The notes: generated by a model not told the origin, from the letters alone. 37,263 nucleotides of DNA from a virus (IMGVR_UViG_3300037882_001567:1-37263); one strand, 5' to 3'. Counted from the stretch's first letter, positions 17,860-25,293 are shown. Numbers and translations are program-made.

Positions 17860-18151
17860 CGTTCACCTTTGAGTTCACTATCATTTGAAAAAACGACCGG
17901 TAATGGTTTTCCTTCCCCTTTATAAAAGTATGATGGTTCCTACATAGTGTTATCCCGTTAGACACTACGAATCTAAGCTGATGTGAATCAGCCCATCTCA
18001 CAATATGGTGGACCTGTAATCCGCACTTAACGCTACACCCAGGCCACCTACACTGTCTTTTATCCCGGTTCCTAACTGCTGCTCGCCACTTTCTATAAAG
18101 AGGGTCTTTATAGTTTCTTAGCGTAACTCTCGCGCGCCTTCTGAATGTCAT
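17852..18151 (-). CDS. HNH endonuclease
   Basis: 99-aa HNH protein with a zinc-binding pair CRWPGC and the core LQVHHIVRW...NGITLCRNHH. This is the McrA-like HNH form often found beside terminase genes, where it can be required for packaging-related DNA cleavage. The start is a plain ATG located 44 bases inside the 3' end of the dehydratase gene; the stop overlaps the portal-like gene by 8 bases. It could alternatively be a homing endonuclease, but its short length and operon position favour a packaging helper. Confidence 0.85.
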   Translation of the reverse strand: MTFRRRARVTLRNYKDPLYRKWRAAVRNRDKRQCRWPGCSVKCGLQVHHIVRWADSHQLRFVVSNGITLCRNHHTFIKGKENHYRSFFQMIVNSKVNDD

Positions 18152-19253
18152 GGTTAATCATCTCTTTAACTAGGGCCTCAAAGGAAACCTTCGGTTTCCA
18201 CCCAAGGGAGGAATGAGCTTTACCTGCGTGTCCCCTTAAATATTCGACCTCAGACGGCCTATAAAAAGCTGGGTCTATTACAATGTATGGCTTCCAGTCA
18301 TCTATCCCGATGTGTTGAAAGGCTATTGTCAGAAAGTCCTCTACGCTGTGTGTCTCACCTGTTGCTATAACGAAGTCATCAGGTTTCTCTTGCTGCAACA
18401 TCAACCACATAGCTTCTACATAGTCTTTAGCGTGCCCCCAGTCTCGATAAGCTTTGATATTGCCTAGGCGAAGCTTAGGGAATAGCTCTGGTTGATACGC
18501 GGTAGGTTTCCCTAGGTGTATCATGCCCTCTGGTATAAACAATCGACCTAATGTATAAAACTCTTGGTTCTTCCAACAGTGAAACTCACCAATCCACTTG
18601 GTAATCTTCTTAGTGACAAAGTTCTCTCCTCTTCTCGGACTCTCGTGGTTAAACAAGATTCCCGCAGCAGCAAAGATACCATAGGAGTCTCTATAAAGTT
18701 TGATTAGGTTGTGAGCCGCAACCTTCGCAACCGCGTAGGGGGAATTAGGAGATAGCTGTGTTTTCTCGTCCTGAAATTTTACACTTATAGACGGGTCATT
18801 ATACGAACACAGCAACTCTTCATTATGCTTCAGTCTTCCATAAATAGTGTCATAGTTGCTGCCAAACATCTCACTCGTAGACGCCTGATAAAACCTAGTC
18901 TTAGGGCTATGCAATCTAATTGTCTCAAGTATATTCAAAACACCTATGGCGTCTACCTGAAAGGTTAGAGCCGGCTGCTTGAAACTAGTTCCGACATGAC
19001 TTTGAGCAGCAAGGTTATAGCATTCATCAGGCTGATACTGATTAAATATTCCTGTAATTGAGGAGGGGTCTGTTATCTCACCTTCTTCGATTCGGAAGTG
19101 GGGGTTTCCCAACACACTCTCTAATCGTTCGTGTGTGTTGACACTAGAGCGTCTACAAACTCCAACCACTTCGTATCCTTTACTTAGCAGAAGTTCTGCT
19201 AGGTAAGAACCGTCCTGGCCTGAGCAACCGAACACCACAGCAGTCTTACTCAT
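18108..19253 (-). CDS. GDP-mannose 4,6-dehydratase-like NAD(P)-sugar dehydratase
   Basis: 381-aa short-chain dehydrogenase of the extended type. The nucleotide-binding motif is FGCSGQDGSYLAE (residues 8-20), the catalytic TSE/Tyr-x3-Lys set is ASTSEMFG (124-131) and SPYAVAK (Tyr173, Lys177), and NHESPRRGENFVTKKI matches the substrate loop of Gmd. Compared with bacterial Gmd there is an ~25-residue insertion between MFG and SPYAVAK. It would turn GDP-D-mannose into the 4-keto-6-deoxy intermediate of fucose/rhamnose-type sugars. Inside a packaging operon it may serve virion or host surface glycan modification. SD GGAG lies upstream. Confidence 0.85.
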   Translation of the reverse strand: MSKTAVVFGCSGQDGSYLAELLLSKGYEVVGVCRRSSVNTHERLESVLGNPHFRIEEGEITDPSSITGIFNQYQPDECYNLAAQSHVGTSFKQPALTFQVDAIGVLNILETIRLHSPKTRFYQASTSEMFGSNYDTIYGRLKHNEELLCSYNDPSISVKFQDEKTQLSPNSPYAVAKVAAHNLIKLYRDSYGIFAAAGILFNHESPRRGENFVTKKITKWIGEFHCWKNQEFYTLGRLFIPEGMIHLGKPTAYQPELFPKLRLGNIKAYRDWGHAKDYVEAMWLMLQQEKPDDFVIATGETHSVEDFLTIAFQHIGIDDWKPYIVIDPAFYRPSEVEYLRGHAGKAHSSLGWKPKVSFEALVKEMINHDIQKARESYAKKL

Positions 19254-19383
19254 CTTCCTCTCCTTCTATAGGTTCCACATCGAGGCCATAGCCTCCACAA
19301 ACTTTACATAACCAAGTAGCAAAATATCCATAGATGTAACATTTATCGGGTAAAACACATTTACATTGTAGTTCGTCATCCAT
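19246..19383 (-). CDS. 45-aa cysteine-rich (zinc-ribbon-like) protein
   Basis: MDDELQCKCVLPDKCYIYGY...WLCKVCGGYG, then an acidic tail. Cys at positions 7, 9, 15, 26 and 29 could bind zinc. It is too short for routine gene finders but has a good SD (GGTGGAGAAG) and overlaps the upstream and downstream genes by exactly 8 bases each, the same overlap used elsewhere in the operon. Function unknown. Confidence 0.7.
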   Translation of the reverse strand: MDDELQCKCVLPDKCYIYGYFATWLCKVCGGYGLDVEPIEGEEDE

Positions 19384-20185
19384 TCTTCTCCACCGTATCC
19401 GTATTCAATAGGGGTCTGTCTATTTTACCGTCTACATAAGTATGATATTCTGACATCCTCTTACGAGCTTCCTCCTTAGCCAAACGCATTAGTTCAGCAT
19501 ATTCCCCCATCTTCTTGCGTTCCTTTTCATCTTCTAGGGCACGCAGCAATCCCACAAAAGAACTCTGACCGTCTTCACTTCTTTTCACGCGCTCTTCTCT
19601 GGTGGCTTTCAGTGATTTTTCCACGAACTTACGCTCACCTAAAAGCTTAGCGTGTTCAGTAGTATAAGACGTAATAGCACTACGCGCATAACTAACTTGT
19701 TGTTCTAAGTTAATCATGTGGGTGACATCGCGCTCTTCTTCGGGTTTTTCAAACTCAATGTCGAGCCGGCGCTGGATTCTGTCAGCGTCCTCTTGGAATC
19801 GCTTGCGCTCAATCATGGAGCGGTCCAAAAGAATATCTAAGATTAGCAGTTGTTTAATGGATAGCTCCTCTGAATACTGAACATCCTCTCTAAACTGCAA
19901 CACTAGGCTTATCCACCCGGATTCAAAAGCCCCTAGTTCATTAGCAGTAAGTTGTAATGCAACGTCCTTGTAATAAGGTCTGTGGCGTAGCTTTGAGATA
20001 AGCACCTTTTCAGCATCTTCAAATTCCTGCGTTCTACCACGGAGTTCATTCTCCCTGATAAACCGCTCTATTGTATCTTCGGTCCTATTGAGATGGCTAG
20101 CCATCTCTGCCACCGGCATTTCGAGAACATTGCGCTCAATAAAACTGCGCTCTTCTAAGCTAAATTTGCCACGCTTCCGAGACAT
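19376..20185 (-). CDS. HTH/coiled-coil protein, candidate small terminase subunit
   Basis: 269-aa protein. Residues 8-50 form a helix-turn-helix (SLEERSFIERNVLEMPVAEMASHLNRTEDTIERFI, quoted here as SLEERSFIERN and EMASHLNRTEDTIERFI). Residues ~110-240 are highly charged, coiled-coil-like helices. The N-terminal DNA-binding plus central helical oligomerisation layout and the place upstream of TerL fit a TerS, though several genes intervene. A DNA-binding regulator is the alternative. Confidence 0.5.
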   Translation of the reverse strand: MSRKRGKFSLEERSFIERNVLEMPVAEMASHLNRTEDTIERFIRENELRGRTQEFEDAEKVLISKLRHRPYYKDVALQLTANELGAFESGWISLVLQFREDVQYSEELSIKQLLILDILLDRSMIERKRFQEDADRIQRRLDIEFEKPEEERDVTHMINLEQQVSYARSAITSYTTEHAKLLGERKFVEKSLKATREERVKRSEDGQSSFVGLLRALEDEKERKKMGEYAELMRLAKEEARKRMSEYHTYVDGKIDRPLLNTDTVEKNG

Positions 20186-20792
20186 TTATATTGTTCTCCT
20201 TGAGGATTTCCGAGATTTCTTCTTTGACCTTGGCGCGTCTGTGCTTTGGTATCTTCATACCGTTCTTCATCTTAATCCAGTCCTTGCGGACTTCCGTGGA
20301 GATGTTGGTATCTAGTAGCTGTATCATTTCCTTAATAGCCAAGTCATCTAGCACTTCACACTCATAGTGCATTCCAGACTCATCAACATCATCAGTATTA
20401 TCCCAAGACACGGGATTCATCAGATTCTTTTTGGATACATTTCTTGATAGCCAACTCACATATAAAGTACAATCATTAATGTCTTTGTACTTGGTGCATA
20501 AATCCTTGTCTTTAATATATGCTTTGAATGGGCAAGAGAAACAAGGTTTACGCCTTTCATATAAATCTCTCTTAAGGTTGCAGAGGCGTCTTTTGACGTG
20601 AACCCGCAGGAAATTTTCCAATGGCCTCACGCCATCGTACTTTTCCAGCGCTTCGATAGCTAAGATGTATGCTTCTTGTTCAATATCTTCAGGCTTAAAG
20701 TAACCAAACTGAAACTTAAACGAGGCCGCTTTCGCCACCTTCTTCATCGTCTCTATTACTTCCTCTTCCGTCATGTTCGGCAGTTTTCTCAT
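20160..20792 (-). CDS. RNA polymerase sigma-factor-like protein
   Basis: About 210 aa. Residues ~20-75 match sigma70 region 2: KPEDIEQEAYILAIEALEKYDGVRPLENFLRVHVKRRLCNLKRD (quoted in parts: PEDIEQEAYILAIEAL, LENFLRVHVKRRLCNLKRD), the core-binding and -10-melting helices. A Cys cluster (CFSCP...LCTKYKDINDC) follows, and the C-terminal helix-rich end could be a short region 4. The start is uncertain: an in-frame TTG at 20801 has GGAG close by, the ATG at 20792 is the first canonical codon, and another ATG lies at 20774. As an early gene of the leftward block it could direct host polymerase to the GTGTATWAT boxes. Confidence 0.7.
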   Translation of the reverse strand: MRKLPNMTEEEVIETMKKVAKAASFKFQFGYFKPEDIEQEAYILAIEALEKYDGVRPLENFLRVHVKRRLCNLKRDLYERRKPCFSCPFKAYIKDKDLCTKYKDINDCTLYVSWLSRNVSKKNLMNPVSWDNTDDVDESGMHYECEVLDDLAIKEMIQLLDTNISTEVRKDWIKMKNGMKIPKHRRAKVKEEISEILKENNINVSEAWQI

Positions 20793-20913
20793 GTTGTGCA
20801 AACAACTCCATTGCGACTGTGGTTTCAGGGTCGGGGATGAGTAGTTCCTCTTTGACTTCTTCTTCTAGTTCGACGCTTGCTATAGCGACCAAACAAGTTT
20901 CTAAATAAACCAT
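20716..20913 (-). CDS. 65-aa acidic protein at the head of the leftward block
   Basis: MVYLETCLVAIASVELEEEVKEELL..., Glu-rich, with no recognised domain. The ATG is preceded by GGCGGG at 8 bases and by a GTGTATAAT box 45 bases upstream. Its end overlaps the sigma-like gene by about 77 bases in another frame, which weakens confidence, but the position as first gene after the divergent promoter region supports it. Confidence 0.45.
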   Translation of the reverse strand: MVYLETCLVAIASVELEEEVKEELLIPDPETTVAMELFAQHEKTAEHDGRGSNRDDEEGGESGLV

Positions 20914-20929
20914 ATTAATTACCCGCCTT

Positions 20930-20957
20930 TTGACAAAAGTGGTCGTACCCGTATAGT
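20930..20957 (+). promoter_or_regulatory. sigma70 promoter for rightward middle genes
   Basis: TTGACA (20930-20935), 16-base spacer, TATAGT (20952-20957). The start site would be about 17 bases before the ATG at 20981. Confidence 0.75.
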
Positions 20958-20966
20958 ATTATACAC
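20958..20966 (-). promoter_or_regulatory. GTGTATAAT box for leftward block, overlapping divergent promoter
   Basis: Minus-strand GTGTATAAT, 45 bases before the first leftward ATG, lies immediately next to the rightward -10 box. The inverted pair GTATA..TATAC spans both. Opposite polymerases could not sit here together, so the two programmes would exclude each other. Confidence 0.5.
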
Positions 20967-20980
20967 AATTGGAGCTTTTT

Positions 20981-21238
20981 ATGTGGACACCGGCTACGAA
21001 GCAGTTTATTATCAAGCACTCAGACCATATGAAGGATAGTGAGATAGCTGAGAAGCTATCCGCACTCTGCGGGGTCAAAGTGACTATTAACGCCGTCCGA
21101 AAAATGCGGCAGAAACTAGGGGTCAAGAAACTCCAAGGGAGGGGTAAGGTGGGCGTTGTCGGAAGCCACCTAAACCCTCAGCAAACTGACACAGTATTAA
21201 CTCCCGACGACATTATTACTATTACCGGAGGACAGTGA
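20981..21238 (+). CDS. small DNA-binding-like protein (HTH)
   Basis: 85 aa. MWTPATKQFIIKHSDHMKDSEIAEKLSAL...TINAVRKMRQKLG resembles a Myb/SANT- or resolvase-like helix-turn-helix used by small phage regulators. Start set at 20981 because GGAG lies 6 bases upstream; an in-frame TTG further up lacks a site. First gene of the rightward run, so an early regulatory role is plausible. Its stop overlaps the next start (TGATG). Confidence 0.6.
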   Translation: MWTPATKQFIIKHSDHMKDSEIAEKLSALCGVKVTINAVRKMRQKLGVKKLQGRGKVGVVGSHLNPQQTDTVLTPDDIITITGGQ

Positions 21239-21486
21239 TGGTTACAGGATTGTTAATTGTGGGTTTCGTAACCCTAGCGCTGTGTTGGTTCTTTGGGTTA
21301 TTTTTCCTGGTGGGAGGGGTGAAAGCCAGGGACGACGTTTTGCATTTGCTCCTAAAAAAGGGGGTTGTCAAATACACCCTACAAGATACAGCTTCGCCGG
21401 AGACAACGCTAGTATATGCAGATGGAACAGACGCAACAGAACTACTACTCTTAGGAAAAGGAAAGAAGGATGCCAAAGCTAAATAA
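21238..21486 (+). CDS. small membrane protein
   Basis: 82 aa. Residues 3-28 (GLLIVGFVTLALCWFFGLFFLVGG, shown as LLIVGFVTLALCW and FGLFFLVGG) form one transmembrane helix, followed by a soluble tail ending KKDAKAK. GGAGG sits 6 bases before the ATG, which overlaps the preceding stop. Function unknown. Confidence 0.65.
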   Translation: MVTGLLIVGFVTLALCWFFGLFFLVGGVKARDDVLHLLLKKGVVKYTLQDTASPETTLVYADGTDATELLLLGKGKKDAKAK

Positions 21487-21703
21487 TTGGGGACTAGTAC
21501 GTATTCCATCCGACAACTTGCCGAAAGAATTTTGGGAAGTCCGTGCCTTCGGAGAAACAGAAGGACATCCCACTATATCAGATGGAACAACCATTACTAC
21601 TTCACCTATTATTAAGGTGAATTTAGCACGTAAACAAATACAAACTGTAAACACTTTGTATGACCTTGGTACAAAAGACGAATTTTACGAGAAAAGTGTA
21701 TAA
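21470..21703 (+). CDS. hypothetical protein
   Basis: 77 aa, soluble, beginning MPKLNNWGLVRIPSDNLPKEFW, ending in a Tyr/Glu-rich tail. It starts inside the end of the membrane-protein gene (17-base overlap). No domain recognised. Confidence 0.55.
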   Translation: MPKLNNWGLVRIPSDNLPKEFWEVRAFGETEGHPTISDGTTITTSPIIKVNLARKQIQTVNTLYDLGTKDEFYEKSV

Positions 21704-21709
21704 TGTTAC

Positions 21710-22384
21710 ATGCAAAAACTCATCATATCTTTCGCTCTGGTAGTAAGCCTTTTTGCTAGTGTAATACACTCAGCACATGCTGAACCCATCGCCCTTATTA
21801 AAGCCACTGGCAAAGCCTACACCCACCAAAAGATGGAGGGGCAACAGTCTTATCAATGGGGGCGCAGTACCGTTTGGTACACATTTAGTGACGCAGCAAA
21901 GAATAAGGCATATCTAATAGGAGCGGGCCACGCTTTTCGCTCGCCTGCCACTAAGTCTATTTGGGTGCGGTTTTTCTACCCTACTAAGGGCGACACTATA
22001 GCGGCCAAACTAGAGGGGTTGCGGTTCACAGGTGCCGATAACAACGATATGGCTTTACTGTCTATACCGCTGGATAAATTGCCAGTTGGAATGGAACCTC
22101 TCAAGCTGGAACCTGTCGAGCCAAAGATTGACCTGGGCGCTATGACCTACGGCTGCCAAAATGGCGAGTGGCCTTCCATGATGTTTGGCTATGTCAAAGA
22201 GGTTAATCCTACGGGGTTTACCCTAAACTTCCACGTTCAGCCGGGGCGCAGCGGCAGCGTCGTAACTGACGAGAAGGGGAAAATTTTGGGCATGGTTCTT
22301 CGGAGACGTACAATAGATAAGGCGGGTGACTGCACTTCGGCGCGCCAAATTACGGAGTGGCTGAAGACTGTCAAACTAGAGTAG
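21710..22384 (+). CDS. exported trypsin-like serine protease
   Basis: 224 aa. A Sec signal peptide with basic n-region and hydrophobic core ends around SAHA-EP (residue 24/25). The chymotrypsin/DegP-type triad is visible: His74 in GAGHAF, Asp113 in NNDMALLSI, Ser181 in PGRSGSVV. Two Cys (149 and about 207) may form a disulfide. No PDZ domain follows, unlike DegP. TATAAT at 21699-21704 lies only 5 bases before the ATG, so a leaderless or very short-leader mRNA is possible. It would act in the periplasm or outside the cell, perhaps on envelope proteins during infection; this role is inference. Confidence 0.8.
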   Translation: MQKLIISFALVVSLFASVIHSAHAEPIALIKATGKAYTHQKMEGQQSYQWGRSTVWYTFSDAAKNKAYLIGAGHAFRSPATKSIWVRFFYPTKGDTIAAKLEGLRFTGADNNDMALLSIPLDKLPVGMEPLKLEPVEPKIDLGAMTYGCQNGEWPSMMFGYVKEVNPTGFTLNFHVQPGRSGSVVTDEKGKILGMVLRRRTIDKAGDCTSARQITEWLKTVKLE

Positions 22385-22393
22385 GACGGGATT

Positions 22394-22594
22394 ATGTGGG
22401 AAATAACATTTTTGAGTTGCGTTGTCGTAGGTTTCGCTTGTTTACTTATTGGTCTAACTATTGGCTTTCTAGGCGCTAATAAAGAACATAAAGACGTACT
22501 AGCATCTAAAGATTTGATTTATTTCGCCTACGACATAAAAACAAGTCGTGTCCAGGCTTACTGGAGATATGACAACAAACCCCTCGGCTTTTAA
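22394..22594 (+). CDS. small membrane-anchored protein
   Basis: 66 aa with one N-terminal transmembrane helix (residues 5-28, LSCVVVGFACLLIGLTIGFLG) and a short soluble tail. The stop codon is part of the terminator that follows. Function unknown. Confidence 0.6.
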   Translation: MWEITFLSCVVVGFACLLIGLTIGFLGANKEHKDVLASKDLIYFAYDIKTSRVQAYWRYDNKPLGF

Positions 22595-22612
22595 GGCGTG
22601 TAGCCTTATTTT
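22592..22612 (+). terminator. rho-independent terminator
   Basis: TAAGGC, loop GTGTA, GCCTTA, TTTT. The stem begins at the stop codon of the preceding gene and closes the transcript from the 20,930 promoter. Confidence 0.75.
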
Positions 22613-22654
22613 AAGGTCTACGGGCTATTGAGCTATATTAGATAGAACAGAACC

Positions 22655-23095
22655 ATGAACAAGCGTAACAGAATAATCGCTGTTGATTTCGATGGAGTTA
22701 TTGCTAAGTATTCGGGATGGCAGGGAGTAAACAAATATGAAGAACCGATACCAGGAGCAAGAGAATTCCTGAATGAGCTGAAGAACAACGGGTTCTACAT
22801 AATGATATTCACCCAGCGCATGTCACTAGCTGACAAGAAGAACTTTCGCAGCGAGAAAGATAGGGGTGTGGCAATCGAGAGCTTGCGCGCTTATCTTACT
22901 GCCTACAATCTTCCCTTTGATGAAATATGGACACAGAACGGGAAACCTCCCGCTGATGCCTTTGTGGATGACCGCGCCGTAGAATGCCGCCCTCAGTTTA
23001 GCCCCACAGCGTATAATGATGCTCTCAATAACATTCACAAGATTATGATTGTAGGAACTAAGAAACAATATGACGACGTACCAACAACAGTGTGA
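22655..23095 (+). CDS. HAD-superfamily phosphatase
   Basis: 146 aa. Motif I is IIAVDFDGVIAKY (nucleophile Asp in DFDG), motif II is MIFTQRM (Thr), motif III Lys lies in NGKPPADAF, motif IV is FVDDRAV. There is only a small cap insertion. The layout resembles phage polynucleotide/nucleotidase-type HAD proteins; the substrate is not evident. A weak TATATT box at 22634 may start it after the terminator. Confidence 0.8.
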   Translation: MNKRNRIIAVDFDGVIAKYSGWQGVNKYEEPIPGAREFLNELKNNGFYIMIFTQRMSLADKKNFRSEKDRGVAIESLRAYLTAYNLPFDEIWTQNGKPPADAFVDDRAVECRPQFSPTAYNDALNNIHKIMIVGTKKQYDDVPTTV

Positions 23096-23315
23096 AGAAC
23101 TAGCAGTGTGGATAAATACAGACCTACTTGAAGTACCGGACCCATTTACTGTAAGTGGCGAGGATATATTCACATTAGACCCAATGGGATTTTTATTCCA
23201 CATACACCTGTTAGATGCTTACAAAGCGAGGGGTTGTAACTTTGTCGATGTATTAGTGTCTGACGAATACGTAGCAAAACTCTTTTATAAGCAGTACGCC
23301 AATCAATCTCACTGA
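23070..23315 (+). CDS. hypothetical protein
   Basis: 81 aa, MTTYQQQCEELAVWINTDLLEVPDPFTVSGEDIF..., acidic, no recognised domain. It starts 26 bases inside the end of the phosphatase gene. Its stop codon coincides with the place where the start-less sigma-like frame begins to show homology, in the +1 frame. Confidence 0.55.
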   Translation: MTTYQQQCEELAVWINTDLLEVPDPFTVSGEDIFTLDPMGFLFHIHLLDAYKARGCNFVDVLVSDEYVAKLFYKQYANQSH

Positions 23316-23568
23316 AGAAACTGCCATAGAGAACATAGTCCAGCGTCTTTCTCACATTGAGATTACCGGCTTTGACCACACAGATATTGACCAGCAAATC
23401 CGCCTCTACTGTTACGTGTGTCTAAGGAGCTATTCAGATGAGGGCGGGAAATCGCTAGAGGAATTCCTGTACGTTCACGTTAAAAACCGCCTACTAGGAC
23501 TTAAGAGAGACAAATTTACCCATGATACACCCCGTAGATATAGTCAGGACAGATTACACCGAGCGTGA
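23275..23568 (+). pseudogene. start-less sigma-region-2-like reading frame
   Basis: This frame is open from 23275 but has no ATG, GTG or TTG before its conserved part. The product INLTEETAIENIVQRL...DIDQQIRLYCYVCLRSYSDE...SLEEFLYVHVKNRLLGLKRDKF is a relative of region 2 of the sigma-like protein at 20160-20792 (LENFLRVHVKRRLCNLKRD). It could be a decayed paralogue, could be reached by a +1 shift at the end of the 81-aa gene (CAC TGA A), or could use a non-standard start. The 3' end overlaps the glycosylase gene. Confidence 0.6.
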
Positions 23569-24076
23569 ACTCCAAGAGCTGCTAATTTTCTGTATCTGTG
23601 TAGCGGGTAAGACCGCCGTTACGATAGCCCCGCGAGTGGACCGGATTTTTGCGGGGGGTCGCAAGCTAATGCCCTTCACAGTGGCTCGGCGCTACACTGA
23701 GCCGCGTTTAATTAGAAGATTGCACTCAGAAGGCATCGGCTGTATGAAATTAAAAGCGCGGGCTATTCTTGAGGCCGCTCACTACCTCGGCCCCCTCCAT
23801 GAGACCGACGTTGAAGAACTAGAGTGTATCTATGGCATAGGCCCCAAAACCGCTCGGTTCTTCGTGATGTGCCATCGTCCCGGTGTGGCGCTGGCCGCGC
23901 TTGATACGCACGTTCTAAAGTACCTGAAATGGGCGGGAGTTTCCAATGTCCCGAAAGAAACCCCTGCGGCTGGACCCACGTATAGACGGCTGGAACAAGA
24001 ATTCCTAAAATTGGTGCCGCCCCACTTGACTCCGGCTGAGTTTGACACTATAATATGGAAGAGTTACGCCCTATGA
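23522..24076 (+). CDS. HhH-GPD DNA glycosylase (endonuclease III-like)
   Basis: 184 aa. The helix-hairpin-helix is LECIYGIGPKTARFFV with Lys109 in the position of the catalytic lysine of Nth, followed by LAALDTHVLKYL with catalytic Asp128. The C-terminal Fe-S cluster of Nth is missing. It would remove damaged or modified bases and, with the Lys, nick the strand. The stop overlaps the next ATG (ATGA). In a phage it may repair its own genome or attack host DNA. Confidence 0.8.
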   Translation: MIHPVDIVRTDYTERELQELLIFCICVAGKTAVTIAPRVDRIFAGGRKLMPFTVARRYTEPRLIRRLHSEGIGCMKLKARAILEAAHYLGPLHETDVEELECIYGIGPKTARFFVMCHRPGVALAALDTHVLKYLKWAGVSNVPKETPAAGPTYRRLEQEFLKLVPPHLTPAEFDTIIWKSYAL

Positions 24077-24378
24077 AAACCCTCAAGACCTTCTTCTACC
24101 TTACTCTTTTGGCTGCGATACTTTGTTGTAATATTAGTGTGAACAACGGGGGTTACCATGCTGAAAGCGGAGAACAATACTACATTACAGTGGTTGTGTT
24201 ACCACTTCAATACCAAATGGTGATTAAGCATTCCTATGAAGACGTTGTTACTAGCCCATCGGGACAAGCGACATTAAAAGAAAAGACGAAAGTGCGGGTT
24301 TATTTAGGTAGACTGGAAGAGATTCTCTATCCGGGGTTTATCAGGGAGTCTAAACTAGTATATGATTACACTTCGTGA
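24073..24378 (+). CDS. small exported protein, tandem paralogue 1
   Basis: 101 aa starting MKTLKTFFYLTLLAAILC, a signal peptide or anchor, then a beta-rich domain with VVVLPLQYQMVI. The start is the ATG in the ATGA overlap with the glycosylase gene. Related along its whole length to the next gene (FYLTLLAAILC/FWLTFLTAILC; VVLPLQYQMVI/VVLPLGYQLTI). A lipobox is not convincing. Function unknown. Confidence 0.6.
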   Translation: MKTLKTFFYLTLLAAILCCNISVNNGGYHAESGEQYYITVVVLPLQYQMVIKHSYEDVVTSPSGQATLKEKTKVRVYLGRLEEILYPGFIRESKLVYDYTS

Positions 24379-24661
24379 TTGGTTCTGGCTTACTTTTCTT
24401 ACTGCGATACTCTGTGCCAATACCGGCGTTTACGAGGCGGGAACTATCAGTGATGGTCAATTCAAGCACGAAGAGACTGCCGTGGTTTTACCGCTAGGCT
24501 ATCAACTAACCATTCAGCGTTATATGAAGCATCAGTGGACCTACGAAGATGAGTTTATAGGGACCGCTATCTACTTGTCCCCCCTTCAACCGGACTTTGC
24601 ACACACTGATTACAAACCGGAAAGACATCGGCTTTTATACCAAAGTGGGGTTACACCCTGA
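24362..24661 (+). CDS. small exported protein, tandem paralogue 2
   Basis: 99 aa, MITLRDWFWLTFLTAILCANTG, the same layout as the preceding gene: hydrophobic leader ending in a Cys-containing ILC, then AVVLPLGYQLTIQRY and a YEDEF segment. It overlaps the upstream gene by 17 bases. Tandem duplication of a small envelope-directed protein; function unknown. Confidence 0.6.
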   Translation: MITLRDWFWLTFLTAILCANTGVYEAGTISDGQFKHEETAVVLPLGYQLTIQRYMKHQWTYEDEFIGTAIYLSPLQPDFAHTDYKPERHRLLYQSGVTP

Positions 24662-24687
24662 AACCTGAAACCCGAAAGGACAATTCT

Positions 24688-24864
24688 ATGAAAGTTAGTG
24701 CTATTGCTTATTTTGTGGTGCTTGTTGGTATCATTATCGGAACTTGTTTCGTGTTTACAGAACCGCTTGAAAGATTAGGGGCGGTTTTGGTGGGGATTTT
24801 TACGTGGGGGGTTGTGGGACTTCTAACTACAGAAGCCTATAGAAAAGTGGTCAAGGGGTTTTAG
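24688..24864 (+). CDS. 58-aa two-helix membrane protein
   Basis: MKVSAIAYFVVLVGIIIGTCFVF...LGAVLVGIFTWGVVGLLTTEAYRKVVKGF has two hydrophobic helices separated by a short TEPLER loop. GAAAGGA stands 7 bases before the ATG. The small size and hairpin topology would suit a holin-like or anchoring role, but this is not shown. Confidence 0.6.
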   Translation: MKVSAIAYFVVLVGIIIGTCFVFTEPLERLGAVLVGIFTWGVVGLLTTEAYRKVVKGF

Positions 24865-25005
24865 AGGCTCCCACATTTTTTAGAGGGGCACAAGCCCCTA
24901 AAAGTGGTCGTTGGTTTTGAAAGGGCCTATCGTGTTTGCACCACCCCACCCGTTTGGGGGGTACGCCACCTGGGCCTTTTCTATTGAAAAAACCCCCCGG
25001 AGTGC
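24865..25005 (+). other. convergent intergenic gap with hairpins
   Basis: Lies between a rightward and a leftward gene. It holds the hairpin AGGGGC-ACAA-GCCCCT (24884-24899, extended by flanking T/A runs) and further GC-rich inverted segments to 24990. Neither strand shows a clean stem plus T-run, so the hairpins may stop both transcripts only weakly. Confidence 0.4.
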
Positions 25006-25206
25006 CTACATACCCCAGGCAATCACTTCCCATTCATCACAATCTAGGTCGAGCGGGTCAAGGGCGATAGCTACGATGCCACCAAGCCGCTTTGCCTCAC
25101 GCTGGGCATCCATGTAGCCCGTGACGATAGCACCGCGAGCGACGATACGCACGTCAACGTCGTGGGTGTGCTTCTCTTCGCGGTGGCCGTTGATGGTGGT
25201 AATCAT
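25006..25206 (-). CDS. 66-aa hypothetical protein
   Basis: MITTINGHREEKHTHDVDVRIVARGAIVTGYMDAQREAKRLGGIVAIALDP... is a compact alpha/beta protein ending in an acidic DEWEVIAWGM. The start at 25206 has AAGGAATTCAAA upstream. It is the only leftward gene among rightward ones here. No family recognised. Confidence 0.6.
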   Translation of the reverse strand: MITTINGHREEKHTHDVDVRIVARGAIVTGYMDAQREAKRLGGIVAIALDPLDLDCDEWEVIAWGM

Positions 25207-25293
25207 TTTGAATTCCTTTGTGTGAGTGATTGAACTACACATATATTATCGGATGCTATGCACTACAGCAATAGTGTACATGCATATTCATTG

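Noticed and set aside
24884-24899. Hairpin as a rho-independent terminator
   Set aside because: The T-run precedes the stem on the plus strand and an A-run follows it, so neither direction gives stem plus T-run.
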